Assembly: GCF_029688735.1 (NCBI RefSeq)
Contig: NZ_JARULD010000001.1
Coordinates: forward strand, 682,001 to 746,000
Length of the DNA: 64,000 nucleotides
DNA from: Qipengyuania flavescens
Lineage (GTDB): Bacteria > Pseudomonadota > Alphaproteobacteria > Sphingomonadales > Sphingomonadaceae
Direction: 5' to 3'
Shown: piece by piece, positions 7,734 to 17,955 of the stretch
Layout: every line of letters begins with the position of its first letter
How positions within the stretch are numbered: position 1 is the first letter of the stretch
Program-made: the position numbers and the translations under genes
Notes under the pieces: model-generated
Databases searched by the model: none
The model's input: only the letters and a program-made list of their open reading frames with translations
What the model was told of the DNA's origin: nothing

Positions 7734-10151
7734 ATGGATGATCTTCTGGCGGACTTCGTCGCCGAAACACGGGAAATGCTGGAAGCCAGCGGCGGGGAGA
7801 TCGTCGCCTGGGAAGCGGACCCGTCCGACCGCGCGCGGCTCGATACGATTTTCCGCTTCGTCCACACCGTAAAGGGCAATTGCGGCTTCTTCGATTTTCC
7901 GCGGCTCGAGAAACTGAGCCACGCTGCCGAAGACGCGCTGTCCGAATGCCGCGCCGGACGCCGCGAGGCCGACAGCGCGCTGGTTTCCGCCGTGCTCGCC
8001 ATCATCGACCGCATCAGCGAGATGACCGACGCCATCGAAGCCGGCGAGGAATTCCCCGAAGGCGGCGACGACAAATTGATTGCCGCGCTCCAGGGCAGCG
8101 ACGATATCGTCGTCGCCAGCGCCGTGATGTCGGAAGCCGAACCGGCGAACGACCAGCATGTTGGCGAAGCCGACGGTGACGCAGGCTCCGACAACGAGAG
8201 CTCCGCGCCCAAACCCGCACGCGCCCAGGCCGTACAGCGCTCCATCCGCCTGCCCGTCGACCTGCTCGACGAGGTGATGAAGGGCGTGTCCGACATGGTG
8301 CTTGCGCGCAACGACCTGTCGCGCCGCCTGCGAGAGGCCGGGGAACAACCGACCATCGACGGACCCTTCGATCGCCTCTCGACCATCCTCGCCGACGTTC
8401 GCGCGGCGATTACCCGCATGCGGATGCAGCGGCTGGAGCACCTCTTCAGTTCGCTCCCCCGCCTTGTCCGCGACCTGTCGAACGAACTCGGCAAGCAGGT
8501 CATGGTCGATTTCGAGGGCGGGGAGGTCGAACTCGATCGCGAGATGATCGAAATGGTCCGCGATCCGCTGACCCACATCATTCGCAACGCCATCGATCAC
8601 GGCATCGAAGGACCCGGGGAGCGACTGAAAAACGGCAAGCGCGAGATCGGCCTGCTCCGCTTCGCCGCGCGCCAGGCCGGCAACCAGATCAGCCTCGTGG
8701 TCTCTGACGATGGCCGGGGGATCGACACCGGCCGTCTCGCAGACAAGGCCGTCGCCGCCGGACTCTATTCGCAGAGCGAAGTCGACCGCATGTCCGATCG
8801 GCGCAAGCATCTGCTTATCTTCGAACCGGGCCTGTCGACTGCCAACGAAGTCAGCTCGGTCTCCGGGCGCGGTGTCGGCATGGACGTCGTGCGCGCCAAT
8901 ATCGAGCGCGTCGGTGGCTCCATCGATGTCGTCAGCAAGCCCGGCGAAGGCGCGAGCTTCCATCTCAAGCTGCCGCTGACTCTCAGCATCATCGCCGCCC
9001 TTACCGTCGGCGCCGGCAGCCAGCGCTATGCGATCCCGCGCAGCTATGTCGAAGAGATCGTCTTCGGCAGCAGCAGCAACGTCGAATTCGCCACTGCCGG
9101 CGACCGCCGCCTTGTCACCTTCCGTGACAAGCGCGTCCCCTGCCTCGCGCTGGGCGACATTCTCGGTATCGACGAGATCGACGATGCGGAATGGGACAGC
9201 AAGACGCTGGTCCTCATCCGGCTCGCCAGCGACGATGTTTTCGCCCTCGCCGTCGACCGCGTGTTCGACCACGAGGACGTAGTGGTCAAACCGATTGCCC
9301 CGGCAGTGATGGAAACCCGCCTCTATGCGGGGACCACCCTGCTCGACGATGGCCGCCCGATGATGCTGCTCGATTTGCCGAGCATCGCGACCAACCGCCT
9401 GCACATGGGCGAGGGCCGCTCGACCGAGGTTGTCGAAGAAGAGGTCGTCGAAACGGGCCGCAAGGCCGTGCCGATCATGCTCTTTGCCGGGCTCGACGAT
9501 CGTAAGCGCGCCGTACGGCTCGACATGGTTCGTCGGATCGATACCGTGTCGCGCGAGGCGATAGATATCGAGGGCCAGCGGGCGCAGGCCGTCATCGACG
9601 GATCGGTATTCACGCTGCTCGGTCTCGAATTCGGCGAGCTTCCGGAAGACCGGTGTCGCCTGCTGCGCCTGACCGATGGCGAGAGCGAAGTCGTCTATGC
9701 GGTCAACGAAGTGCTCGATGCGGCCGACATGGATGGCGAGATCATTCCCTCGCAGTATGATCCCCTGATCGAGGGCGTGACCCTCATCGGCGACTCGCTG
9801 GTGCCGGTGCTCGACGGGCACGCGCTCTTCGCCCGCCAGCGCGTCCAGCGCCGGACGGACGAGGTGCTGTCGTGCCGCATTCCCGGCGATAGCGACTGGG
9901 CCAGAACGATCCTGGAACCGCTGGTCGAGGCGGCCGGATACCGCATCGCTGCCGATGACGGCGAAGATGCCGATGTCGAAATCCAGCTGGCCGAAATCGC
10001 TCAGCCCGAACAATCCGCCAGCGCCCGCAGCGTCATCCGCCTGACCCAGGATCCGGACACTGCCGGAGCCGATGGCGGTACCATCTACCGCTACGACCGC
10101 GACGGCCTGCTGGCCGCGCTGAAACAGGCCCGCCTCGGGAGGACCGCATGA
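7734..10151 (+). CDS. cheA: Chemotaxis histidine kinase CheA
   Basis: An 805-aa CheA. The order is an HPt domain with phospho-His44 in HTVKGNCGFFDF, then a P3 dimerisation helix pair (about 165-230). A HATPase domain follows with N box HIIRNAIDHGIE (about 280), G1 SDDGRGID and G2 SGRGVGMDVV. A CheW-like P5 domain (about 430-565) and a second CheW-like stretch come next. The last 90 residues resemble a receiver fold but lack an obvious phospho-acceptor Asp. CheA autophosphorylates under receptor control and passes phosphate to CheY and CheB. Its last four bases overlap the start of cheW, showing translational coupling. Confidence 0.93.
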   Translation: MDDLLADFVAETREMLEASGGEIVAWEADPSDRARLDTIFRFVHTVKGNCGFFDFPRLEKLSHAAEDALSECRAGRREADSALVSAVLAIIDRISEMTDAIEAGEEFPEGGDDKLIAALQGSDDIVVASAVMSEAEPANDQHVGEADGDAGSDNESSAPKPARAQAVQRSIRLPVDLLDEVMKGVSDMVLARNDLSRRLREAGEQPTIDGPFDRLSTILADVRAAITRMRMQRLEHLFSSLPRLVRDLSNELGKQVMVDFEGGEVELDREMIEMVRDPLTHIIRNAIDHGIEGPGERLKNGKREIGLLRFAARQAGNQISLVVSDDGRGIDTGRLADKAVAAGLYSQSEVDRMSDRRKHLLIFEPGLSTANEVSSVSGRGVGMDVVRANIERVGGSIDVVSKPGEGASFHLKLPLTLSIIAALTVGAGSQRYAIPRSYVEEIVFGSSSNVEFATAGDRRLVTFRDKRVPCLALGDILGIDEIDDAEWDSKTLVLIRLASDDVFALAVDRVFDHEDVVVKPIAPAVMETRLYAGTTLLDDGRPMMLLDLPSIATNRLHMGEGRSTEVVEEEVVETGRKAVPIMLFAGLDDRKRAVRLDMVRRIDTVSREAIDIEGQRAQAVIDGSVFTLLGLEFGELPEDRCRLLRLTDGESEVVYAVNEVLDAADMDGEIIPSQYDPLIEGVTLIGDSLVPVLDGHALFARQRVQRRTDEVLSCRIPGDSDWARTILEPLVEAAGYRIAADDGEDADVEIQLAEIAQPEQSASARSVIRLTQDPDTAGADGGTIYRYDRDGLLAALKQARLGRTA

Positions 10152-10582
10152 CCGATTTGCTGCTCCAGTGCCTCGTCGCCGGCCGCCACGCGGCCATCCC
10201 GGCGAGCGATGTCCAATCCGTGATCGAGATCGAGGAGATCACGCCGATCCCGGGAACGCCGGACTTCATTCTCGGCCTCACGGCCCTGCGTAGTCAGGCG
10301 TTGACGGTGATCGACTGCTCGCTGGCCCTGGGCCTCGCAAAGACGGTTGCGGAAGACGACCAGCGCGCGGCGGTGGTCGAGGTCGAAGGGCATCTCTACG
10401 CGCTGCTCGTCGATGCCGCCTATGATGTCGGCGAAGCGCTCAGTCAGCCGGTGGCCGTGCCCGGCGGTTTTGGCGCCGGATGGCAACGCGCCGCCCGCGG
10501 CATGGTCGAGACCGAGAGCGGCCCCACCCTGCTGATCGACACGTCCTCGCTCATCGCCGGCCCGATGGCAGAGGCGGCTTAA
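10148..10582 (+). CDS. cheW: Chemotaxis coupling protein CheW
   Basis: A 144-aa single CheW domain. It includes the AIPASDVQSVIEIEEITPIPGTPDFILGLTALR segment (positions about 18-50), which contains the family's conserved glycine-leucine turn before the second barrel. CheW links chemoreceptors to the CheA P5 domain. It starts at ATG 10148 inside the end of cheA (4-bp overlap). A CtrA-like site covers its stop codon and the following bases. Confidence 0.92.
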   Translation: MTDLLLQCLVAGRHAAIPASDVQSVIEIEEITPIPGTPDFILGLTALRSQALTVIDCSLALGLAKTVAEDDQRAAVVEVEGHLYALLVDAAYDVGEALSQPVAVPGGFGAGWQRAARGMVETESGPTLLIDTSSLIAGPMAEAA

Positions 10583-10593
10583 GCGAATAGTTA
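10579..10593. promoter_or_regulatory. CtrA-like full site (TTAA-N7-gTTA) before cheY
   Basis: TTAAGCGAATAGTTA matches the TTAA-N7-TTAA CtrA consensus with one mismatch. It lies 46 bp before the cheY start and overlaps the cheW stop. It could mark an internal promoter for cheY-cheB-cheR. Confidence 0.4.
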
Positions 10594-10638
10594 CCCCTCG
10601 GGCGGTATAAGGGCCCGAAACACACGAGGTCCAACGAC

Positions 10639-11004
10639 ATGAAAACCTGCCTGATCGTCGATGATTCGCGCGTCATCCGCAAGGTATCGCGCCATATTCT
10701 CGAAACCCTCGATTTCGAGGTCGAGGAAGCCGAGAACGGCAAGGAAGGTCTCGATCGCTGCATGGAATCGATGCCGGACGTGGTCCTGCTCGACTGGAAC
10801 ATGCCGGTAATGACCGGCATCGAATTCATTACCCAGCTGCGCCAGCGCGATGGTGGCGACAAACCGAAGGTCGTCTTCTGCACCACCGAAAACGACGTGG
10901 CGCATATTCGCGAAGCGATCAGCGCAGGCGCCGACGAATATGTGATGAAGCCGTTCGACCACGAGACCCTGCAGATCAAGCTCCAGCTTGTCGGCATGGC
11001 CTGA
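10639..11004 (+). CDS. cheY: Chemotaxis response regulator CheY
   Basis: A 121-aa stand-alone receiver domain. The acidic pair is in LIVDDSRVIRK, the phospho-acceptor Asp in VVLLDWNMPVMTG (about residue 53), the conserved Thr in CTTEND and the Lys in VMKPFD. When phosphorylated by CheA it would bind the flagellar switch or another output. It sits 56 bp after cheW and 11 bp before cheB, inside the che operon. Confidence 0.93.
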   Translation: MKTCLIVDDSRVIRKVSRHILETLDFEVEEAENGKEGLDRCMESMPDVVLLDWNMPVMTGIEFITQLRQRDGGDKPKVVFCTTENDVAHIREAISAGADEYVMKPFDHETLQIKLQLVGMA

Positions 11005-11015
11005 GGAGGCGTCCG

Positions 11016-12101
11016 ATGAGCGCAGTGCTTCGCAGCGAGAGGGCCGATCCTACCGCATCGGTCGGCCGCAAAGTCCGGGTCATGATCGTGGACGATTCGC
11101 TGACCGTGCGAACCGTCTTCACGCGCATGCTCCAGAAGGAAAAGGACATCTGCATCGTCGCCACGGCCAATACGGCCGAACGCGGGCTCGACGAACTGCG
11201 CAGGCATGAAACCGATGTGATCATGCTCGATCTCGAAATGCCCGGGATGGGCGGGATCGAAGCGTTGCCGAAAATACAGCAAGCCGCGCCTGGGGCCGAG
11301 GTCCTTGTCATCTCCTCGCTGACCGCAGACGGCGCGGAGCACACCGTTCAGGCCCTGTCGCTCGGTGCGGCCGATACCATGCTCAAGCCGCGGCCCGGCG
11401 GCTTCAACGACAGCTACCGTGAAGCTCTGCTTGGCAAGATCCGCGCACTCGCCGGCGTCGATATGGAAGCGCCCAAGCCAGCGCGCCCCGCCCCGGCGCC
11501 CGCCAAATCGGGCAAACGCCCCGAAGTGGTCGCGATCGGCGCTTCGACCGGCGGCATCCACGCGCTGAACCTGTTCCTGCGCAAGATCCCGAAGAATTTC
11601 GACTTGCCGATCCTGATTACGCAGCATCTGCCGGACAGCTTCATCCCGGTGTTCGCCAAGCAGATGGAACTGGCCGCCGGCCGTCCTGCTATCCTCGCCG
11701 ACGAAGGTGTCGAGCTGAAGCGCGGTCACATCGTCATCGCACCGGGGCACGGCCACATGGTCGTGCGCAAGTCGGGCGGGCGCTACGTCACCGGCCTGGC
11801 CTATCATCCGGTGAAGAGCGGTTGCATGCCTTCCGTCGACCCGATGTTCGAATCCCTCGCCGAGGCGTTCGACGGGCGGGTCGCCGCTGTCCTGTTGTCC
11901 GGCATGGGCCGCGACGGCACCGAAGGCGCGCAACTGATCGCCAAGGCAGGCGGCACGCTCTACGCCCAGAATGCCGAGACCTGCGCGGTGTGGGGCATGC
12001 CGCGCGCAGTGACCGAGATGGGTCTGGTCGCCGCTGCCAGCCCGCCGGAGGAACTCGCGGAAAAAGTGCTCGCCAGCGTGGGGGCCGAGGCATGGGCGTA
12101 G
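11016..12101 (+). CDS. cheB: Chemotaxis protein-glutamate methylesterase CheB
   Basis: A 361-aa two-domain protein. Residues about 20-140 are a receiver (MIVDDSLTVR; phospho-Asp72 in VIMLDLEMPGMGG). After a Pro/Ala-rich linker comes the methylesterase domain with the catalytic triad: Ser in AIGASTGG (about 176), His in ITQHLP and Asp in LSGMGRDGTEG. It demethylates or deamidates chemoreceptor glutamyl residues during adaptation. It follows cheY by 11 bp and overlaps cheR by 10 bp. Confidence 0.94.
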   Translation: MSAVLRSERADPTASVGRKVRVMIVDDSLTVRTVFTRMLQKEKDICIVATANTAERGLDELRRHETDVIMLDLEMPGMGGIEALPKIQQAAPGAEVLVISSLTADGAEHTVQALSLGAADTMLKPRPGGFNDSYREALLGKIRALAGVDMEAPKPARPAPAPAKSGKRPEVVAIGASTGGIHALNLFLRKIPKNFDLPILITQHLPDSFIPVFAKQMELAAGRPAILADEGVELKRGHIVIAPGHGHMVVRKSGGRYVTGLAYHPVKSGCMPSVDPMFESLAEAFDGRVAAVLLSGMGRDGTEGAQLIAKAGGTLYAQNAETCAVWGMPRAVTEMGLVAAASPPEELAEKVLASVGAEAWA

Positions 12102-12955
12102 ACGACGCCTCCCACAAAATAATCGCCGATCTGCTCGAACAGCGCACCGGACAGCAATTGACAGAAAACCGGCGCTGGCGCGTCTCCACGGCGCTTGCCG
12201 GGCTGTTCCGCGAACTCGGTCTCGACAATGTCGATCAGCTGGCCTGCATGCTGGAACGTCCCGGCGAGCACCATCTGGCGACCAAGGTCGTCGAGGCTCT
12301 GCTCAACAACGAGACCTATTTTTTCCGCGATCACGTCTATTTCGCGATGCTGGCCAACCAGGTCTTGGGCGATCTCGCGAGCAGGCGCGCCGGGTCGAAG
12401 CGTCTGCGCATCTGGTCCGCCGGATGTTCCACGGGACAGGAACCGCTCAGCCTCGCCATGCTGTTCTGCGAACAGCCCGGCCGCTGGCAGGATTGGGATA
12501 TCGAGATCCTCGGAACCGACATCTCCGGCAAGGCGATCGCGTCGGCGAAGACCGGATGCTACACCCAGTTCGAGATCCAGCGCGGCATCAGCGTCGCGCA
12601 AATGCTCAACTTCTTTACCGAAACCCCGCGCGGCTGGCAGGCCAACGACAAGATCAGTTCGATGGTCCGCTTCCAGCAGCACAGCATTCTCGACCACCCT
12701 CCCCATCCGGGGCAATTCGACCTCGTGCTATGCCGCAACGTGCTGCTCTATTTCGACACGGACATCCGCCGTACGGTGTTCGACCGTCTGGCCAGCGCGA
12801 CAGCCAGCGACGGTTTGCTGATGCTCGGCGCCGGAGAATCGGTGGTGGGCCAGACCGAACGGTTCGAGCCTTCGCCATGGGGGTCTTCGCTTTACCGGCC
12901 GACTTCCGTCCATGCCCGCGCCACCCGCACGTTCCAGCACCGGGCCTCCGCGTGA
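12092..12955 (+). CDS. cheR: Chemotaxis protein methyltransferase CheR
   Basis: A 287-aa CheR. It has the NNETYFFRD motif, the SAM-binding SAGCSTGQEPLSLAM motif, EILGTDIS and FDLVLCRNVLLYF. It methylates glutamates of chemoreceptors, opposing CheB. The start is placed at ATG 12092, which overlaps the end of cheB. The frame is open further upstream, but that part lies inside cheB and has no family similarity. Confidence 0.94.
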   Translation: MGVDDASHKIIADLLEQRTGQQLTENRRWRVSTALAGLFRELGLDNVDQLACMLERPGEHHLATKVVEALLNNETYFFRDHVYFAMLANQVLGDLASRRAGSKRLRIWSAGCSTGQEPLSLAMLFCEQPGRWQDWDIEILGTDISGKAIASAKTGCYTQFEIQRGISVAQMLNFFTETPRGWQANDKISSMVRFQQHSILDHPPHPGQFDLVLCRNVLLYFDTDIRRTVFDRLASATASDGLLMLGAGESVVGQTERFEPSPWGSSLYRPTSVHARATRTFQHRASA

Positions 12956-12992
12956 CGGACAAGGTAAACGCGGCTTCACCATTCCTTAGCGA

Positions 12993-14579
12993 ATGACCGC
13001 TATCGCCATGTTGCAGAACATCGAACGGTTGCAATCGGGGGCATTGGTGGAAACTCGGCAGGATCAGGCTGTCAGCGATAGTAGAGCCGTGGTCTTCGGG
13101 CCACTGGTAATCCTGGCCGGTATCTTCCTGACGACTTTTGCGCTCACCATGGCGAGCAGTCGGCTCGGCATCGGCCAGCCCATGGCCATCCTGGCGACCG
13201 GCACCGTTATTTTCGCTGCTGCGGTCGGCTTGCTCGCTTATTCCGGCATCCGCCACCTGCGCCGGGCGGAAATCCTGAGCATGAGCGACAGCCTGACCGG
13301 CCTGCCCAATCGCCGCGCGCTTCACCGCGACATGCAGCGCAAGGCGCTCGGTGGCGAGGAAGTCGCCCTCGCCCTTGTCGATCTCGACGGGTTCAAGCTC
13401 GTCAACGATCACTATGGCCATTTCGTCGGCGATGCGGCGATCCGCGAGTGTTCGCGCATCTTCGTGGAGATGACCGAAAGCGAGGCGACGATCTATCGCC
13501 TCGGCGGGGACGAATACGCCGTCATGGCCGCAGGTCCCCTTGCGGGCACCTTGCTCGAAGGGCTGTGCCGCCGGATCGTCGAGCGACTGGCCAAGCCCGT
13601 CAATGTCGACGATCGCCGCCTGACCCTTGGTGCCAGCATCGGCCTGGCACGCTGCAATGCCGGGGATACCGTCAGTTCCTCCGAATTGCTGCGCCGCGCC
13701 GATGTCGCCATGTATGCCTCGAAGCGTGGCGGCAAGATGCGCTGCACCTGGTTCAATCCGGCCTTCGACAAGAGCCGCGAGCAGATCAAGGAACTCGACG
13801 ACGAATTGCGCCTCGCGCTGGCGCGCGACGAGTTTCGCCTGAATTACCAGCCGCTGGTGGACAGCACCACGCGCATGGTCGTTGCCGTCGAGTGCCTGCT
13901 GCGCTGGGAGCGTCCCGACGACAAGCCCATCGGCCCGAATGTCTTCATTCCGGTGGCCGAGGAAAGCGGGCTGATCAACGCGATCGGCCTATGGGTCCTG
14001 CGGCAGGCCTGCATCGATGCGTTGGCCTGGGACGATATCACCCTGTCGGTCAACATCAGCGCGGCGCAGCTTCGCAATCCCGAATTCCCGGTCCAGCTCG
14101 GCCATATCCTCGAGGAAACCGGCTTCGATGCCGAACGGCTCGAACTCGAGATCACAGAGACCTGTCTGGTGCTCGATCCGGTCGTCGCCGAACGCAGCCT
14201 TGCGCTCATCCGGGGGTTCGGCGTGCGCATCGCCCTCGACGATTTCGGGACCGGCTATGCCTCGATCGGTTTCCTGCGCCAGTTCCGGTTCGAAAAGCTC
14301 AAACTCGATCGCAGCCTCGTAGTGCAGGCTGGCGAGGACGATGGCAGCCGGGCGATGATGCTTTCCAGCATCACGGTCGCCCGAGCGATGAAGATGGGCG
14401 TCACCGCCGAAGGCGTCGAAACGCAGGAACAGGCCGACATGGTCCGCGCCGCCGGCTGCGACCAGATCCAGGGCTGGCTCTACTTCAAGGCGATGCCGGC
14501 CGGTGACATCGGACAGCATCTCGGCCAGCCGGTCCAATCCATGGTCGCAGAAACTCCCAAGGGTAAAAAAGTAGCATGA
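12993..14579 (+). CDS. Membrane-bound GGDEF/EAL protein (cyclic-di-GMP turnover)
   Basis: A 528-aa protein with two N-terminal transmembrane helices (about 33-55 and 63-86) and no evident periplasmic sensor. The GGDEF domain has GGDEY at 171-175 and no RxxD inhibitory site just before it. The EAL domain has ECL at 300-302 instead of EAL. Other EAL catalytic positions look intact: [26 protein letters not shown] and QGW. It could therefore both make and break c-di-GMP, with phosphodiesterase more likely. It follows cheR by 37 bp and its stop overlaps the next start (ATGA), so it is transcribed with the chemotaxis genes. Confidence 0.9.
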   Translation: MTAIAMLQNIERLQSGALVETRQDQAVSDSRAVVFGPLVILAGIFLTTFALTMASSRLGIGQPMAILATGTVIFAAAVGLLAYSGIRHLRRAEILSMSDSLTGLPNRRALHRDMQRKALGGEEVALALVDLDGFKLVNDHYGHFVGDAAIRECSRIFVEMTESEATIYRLGGDEYAVMAAGPLAGTLLEGLCRRIVERLAKPVNVDDRRLTLGASIGLARCNAGDTVSSSELLRRADVAMYASKRGGKMRCTWFNPAFDKSREQIKELDDELRLALARDEFRLNYQPLVDSTTRMVVAVECLLRWERPDDKPIGPNVFIPVAEESGLINAIGLWVLRQACIDALAWDDITLSVNISAAQLRNPEFPVQLGHILEETGFDAERLELEITETCLVLDPVVAERSLALIRGFGVRIALDDFGTGYASIGFLRQFRFEKLKLDRSLVVQAGEDDGSRAMMLSSITVARAMKMGVTAEGVETQEQADMVRAAGCDQIQGWLYFKAMPAGDIGQHLGQPVQSMVAETPKGKKVA

Positions 14580-16369
14580 ACGCTCTTTCCGAAGCGAGCG
14601 GCGACTTCGTCGCCGAATACGAAGTTATGCCCGAAGAAGTTTTCGGCGAAAAGCGAGAGCTTGCCACTTTCGAATCCACCGACGTCGAACGACAAGCGCG
14701 CGGCATCAGGGGCTGGATGTATTCGAAGACCGTCGGTCAGAAACTCGATGCCATCGCCTGGATCAACATCGTTGCTGTGGCGCTTATCCTCCTCTCGATC
14801 CTCGGAGGGGGCTGGTACGCAGTGGAACTGCGCCAAGAACGGATCGAAATCTCCGAGGCAACCTACGATTCCGCCCAGATGGTGGCGGAAATCGGAGACG
14901 CTCGCCTCTTCGTCCAGCACTATGCGGTCACGGGAAATCCGGAGGATCTGGCCGCAGCGCAGGACTCGCTGCGGCAAGCCGATAGGACGCTTCGCGAGAT
15001 CGAATCGCACGCGAACGAGATAGCTCCGACGACCATCCCTGTGATCGACGAACTCAATGCTTCGCTCGCCGCCCTCGCCTCGCGCGTTGCCGCTGCCAGC
15101 AGTTCGCGCGGTTCCCAGGAGCAATGGCTAGCGTTCTCCGACAGCGTCTTCGTCGAAGGTGACGATATCATAGCAACGGCCCGCGACCTGCGCGACGAAC
15201 TGGTCGCGGTGGGCGAAGCCGAAGACGACAAAGCCCGAACCGGCATCGTCATCCTCTTTGCCCTGTTTTTCGTGATGTGCGCAGGCGGCGCAGTGCTGGT
15301 GCTGCTCAGCAACCGCTACATCGGCGGTGATCTCTCGCGCTCACTCGGCAGGATCAGCGATGTTGCGACGCGCCTCGCGGCGGGTGAAAAGGGCATGCAC
15401 ATCCCGGGCACAGGACGCCCCGACGAGATCGGCGACCTTGCGCGATCTTTCGAGGTATTTGCGCAGTCCGCGCAGGAATTCGAGCAACTTTCCGAGGAAC
15501 GCGCAGCTTTGCGCGCGGAGCGCGGCAAGGAGATGCAGCGCGTCGCGGATCGTTTCGAAACGACAGTCGGCAAGGTCGTCGGCGGCGTGGCGAGTGCCTC
15601 GAGCCAGCTCCAGCGCACGGCAGGAGCGATGAGCGAGACCGCCGACCGCACATCGCAGGAAGCAGGCGAGGCTGCGCGCCACATCGCCGAGGCTTCTACC
15701 GGAGCAACGGCGGCGGCTGCCGCATCCGACGAATTCGCCATGTCGATCGGCGAGATCAGCAGGCAGGCATCGCATTCGGCCGAACTTGCACGCCAAGCCA
15801 ACGACACCGCCAAGGGCGCCGACGAGACCATCTCCGCGCTGTCCACTTCGGCCAACGAGGTTGGCGCGATCGTCGAACTCATCCAGTCGATCGCCAAGCG
15901 CACCAATCTCCTTGCTCTCAACGCCTCGATCGAGGCGGCGCGTGGCGGGGAGGCGGGCCGCGGCTTCGCGGTCGTCGCCAGCGAAGTGAAGGAACTTGCG
16001 GCGCAGACCAGCCGCGCCACCGACGACGTGGCCGCCCAGATCCGCGCCATGCAGGGCTCCACCGGTGCCAGCGTCAGCGCTCTACGCGCCGTTGCGCGCC
16101 AGATCAGCGAGATCGAAACGACGGCGACTTCGATCGCCAGCGCAGTTGACCAACAGTCGGTGGCCGGCCGCGATCTCGCGCGCAGCATCGACGTGGCGGC
16201 GCGCGCCAGCGACGACGTGTCCCGCCATGTTTCGCAGGTCCGCGAAACCTCGCTGGAGACCGGAGCCGCAGCAAGCCAGGTGTTGAGTTCGGCGAACGAT
16301 CTGGAACAGCAGGCGGCCGAGCTACGCCAGCAGGTCGCCACATTCCTCGGGCAAGTCCGTCAGGGGTGA
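14576..16369 (+). CDS. Methyl-accepting chemotaxis protein
   Basis: A 597-aa chemoreceptor. There is a cytosolic N-terminal segment of about 58 residues, TM1 (about 60-83), a four-helix-type periplasmic domain of about 140 residues and TM2 (about 222-245). A HAMP domain and a long helical signalling domain follow, with the hairpin-tip signature [20 protein letters not shown]. There is no C-terminal CheR-tethering pentapeptide. The ligand is unknown. It overlaps the GGDEF/EAL gene by 4 bp. The signalling half is closely related to the next receptor. Confidence 0.92.
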   Translation: MNALSEASGDFVAEYEVMPEEVFGEKRELATFESTDVERQARGIRGWMYSKTVGQKLDAIAWINIVAVALILLSILGGGWYAVELRQERIEISEATYDSAQMVAEIGDARLFVQHYAVTGNPEDLAAAQDSLRQADRTLREIESHANEIAPTTIPVIDELNASLAALASRVAAASSSRGSQEQWLAFSDSVFVEGDDIIATARDLRDELVAVGEAEDDKARTGIVILFALFFVMCAGGAVLVLLSNRYIGGDLSRSLGRISDVATRLAAGEKGMHIPGTGRPDEIGDLARSFEVFAQSAQEFEQLSEERAALRAERGKEMQRVADRFETTVGKVVGGVASASSQLQRTAGAMSETADRTSQEAGEAARHIAEASTGATAAAAASDEFAMSIGEISRQASHSAELARQANDTAKGADETISALSTSANEVGAIVELIQSIAKRTNLLALNASIEAARGGEAGRGFAVVASEVKELAAQTSRATDDVAAQIRAMQGSTGASVSALRAVARQISEIETTATSIASAVDQQSVAGRDLARSIDVAARASDDVSRHVSQVRETSLETGAAASQVLSSANDLEQQAAELRQQVATFLGQVRQG

Positions 16370-16496
16370 CCGGGAAGAGCCTCCGATCTGCGTTGCAGCA
16401 AGCGCGACCGTCGCATCCTCTGGCAATAAATCGCCGGGGCTCCGTACCGATTGCCTTAATTTCGTCGTCACGCGATCGAGACCGAATTCTCACCGC

Positions 16497-16504
16497 TTAA
16501 CCAT
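16497..16504. promoter_or_regulatory. CtrA-type half site upstream of second chemoreceptor gene
   Basis: TTAACCAT occurs 53 bp before the start of the second chemoreceptor gene, the same word and similar spacing as before cheA. Confidence 0.4.
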
Positions 16505-16556
16505 TTCGCAAGCGCTCCCGTCTTACAGTTAGCAACAGCTTAATGGGGAGTGACGC

Positions 16557-17900
16557 ATGAACGCGCCGACGAATTTCCTGGAACACGATCTCATCCGCGA
16601 GATCGCCGACGTTGAAGTAGGTGCCGGCGTGCGGGATGATGAAGTCACCGGCGTCGGCGCATGGTTCATGGGCAAGTCGCTCGACGACAAGGCGGTGCTG
16701 GCTTCCCTCATGTCGGTTGGCGGTCTCGCGGTCATCGGAACGCTGGCCGCCTGGGGGCTTATTTCACCCGCGAGCAGCCGGTTAGCCCTGATCGCAATAC
16801 TCGGCATCGTCGGTTTCAGCGTCCCAGTCAGCCTGATCGCCCTGCAATTCATGCGCAAGCGGGTGATTGCGCCCTATTCGCACATCAGCCGGGAAATGAC
16901 CCGCCTTGCAGCGGGTGCCCGCGACATCGAGCTGATCGGTACCGATCGGGTCGATGAAATCGGAGACCTCGCGCGCGCACTGCACGTTTTCACCAAATCC
17001 GGCCACAAGCTCGACGAGCTCTTCGCAAAGAAGCAGAACTCGGAGAAGGCCCGCAAGGCCGAATTACTCCAGTTGGCTGCCAACCTCGACTCCAGCGTCG
17101 GCGAGATCGCCGGCGGTGTCGCAGCGGCGTCGAGCCAGCTCAAGACGACGGCGCAGGGCATGGCATCTACCGCCAACCAGGCGACCGGGCAGGCCGAACA
17201 GGTCATCTATTCGATGGAGCAGGCATCCAATGGCGCGACCGCGGCTGCGGCGGCATCCGACGAATTCGCCATGTCGATCGGCGAAATTAGCCGACAGGCG
17301 GCGCATTCGGCCGATCTGGCGCGCAAGGCGACCGAGACCGCTACCGGCGCGGACGACACGATTTCGGCCCTCGCCACTTCGGCCGATCAGGTCGGCGCGA
17401 TCGTGGAACTGATCCAGTCCATCGCCAAGCGCACGAACCTGCTCGCCCTCAACGCATCGATCGAAGCGGCGCGCGGCGGAGAGGCCGGACGCGGTTTCGC
17501 AGTCGTCGCCAGCGAAGTGAAGGAACTCGCGTCGCAGACGAGCCGCGCGACGGAGGAGATCGCCGACCAGATCCGGGACATGCAGAATTCGACCGGTGCC
17601 AGCGTCGGTGCGTTGCGCTCGATCGTCGACCAGATCCGCGAACTCGAAACGACTGCTGTGTCCATCGCCAGTGCAGTCGACCAGCAATCGGTTGCCGGAC
17701 AGGATCTGGCCCGCAGTATCGACCTTGCCGCCCGTTCGACCGAAGAGGTCTCGGGCAGCATCACGCAGGTTCGCGAAACGTCACTTTCGGCAGGCGCTGC
17801 TGCCAGCCAGGTGCTGACATCGGCGGAAGAACTCGAACTGCAGGCCGAAGCCCTGCGCGCGAAGATGCAGGCCTTCACCGCAGAGGTCCGCGCAGGCTAA
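16557..17900 (+). CDS. Methyl-accepting chemotaxis protein without periplasmic domain
   Basis: A 447-aa receptor with two adjacent transmembrane helices (about 48-69 and 75-98) joined by only a few residues, so it has no extracellular sensor domain. A HAMP-like segment and a signalling domain follow, with the same tip sequence as the preceding receptor. Such receptors sense intracellular or membrane signals; this is inferred. It has its own 187-bp upstream region containing a CtrA-like half site, and GGGGAG before the start. Confidence 0.92.
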   Translation: MNAPTNFLEHDLIREIADVEVGAGVRDDEVTGVGAWFMGKSLDDKAVLASLMSVGGLAVIGTLAAWGLISPASSRLALIAILGIVGFSVPVSLIALQFMRKRVIAPYSHISREMTRLAAGARDIELIGTDRVDEIGDLARALHVFTKSGHKLDELFAKKQNSEKARKAELLQLAANLDSSVGEIAGGVAAASSQLKTTAQGMASTANQATGQAEQVIYSMEQASNGATAAAAASDEFAMSIGEISRQAAHSADLARKATETATGADDTISALATSADQVGAIVELIQSIAKRTNLLALNASIEAARGGEAGRGFAVVASEVKELASQTSRATEEIADQIRDMQNSTGASVGALRSIVDQIRELETTAVSIASAVDQQSVAGQDLARSIDLAARSTEEVSGSITQVRETSLSAGAAASQVLTSAEELELQAEALRAKMQAFTAEVRAG

Positions 17901-17955
17901 GCGATCCGCTTACCGCAGGCGACGCGCAGACGGCGCATCGCCCGCAGCGATTACG

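Noticed and set aside
7731..10013. 760-codon minus-strand frame opposite cheA
   Set aside because: Long only because of high GC3 in cheA; it has no motifs of its own.
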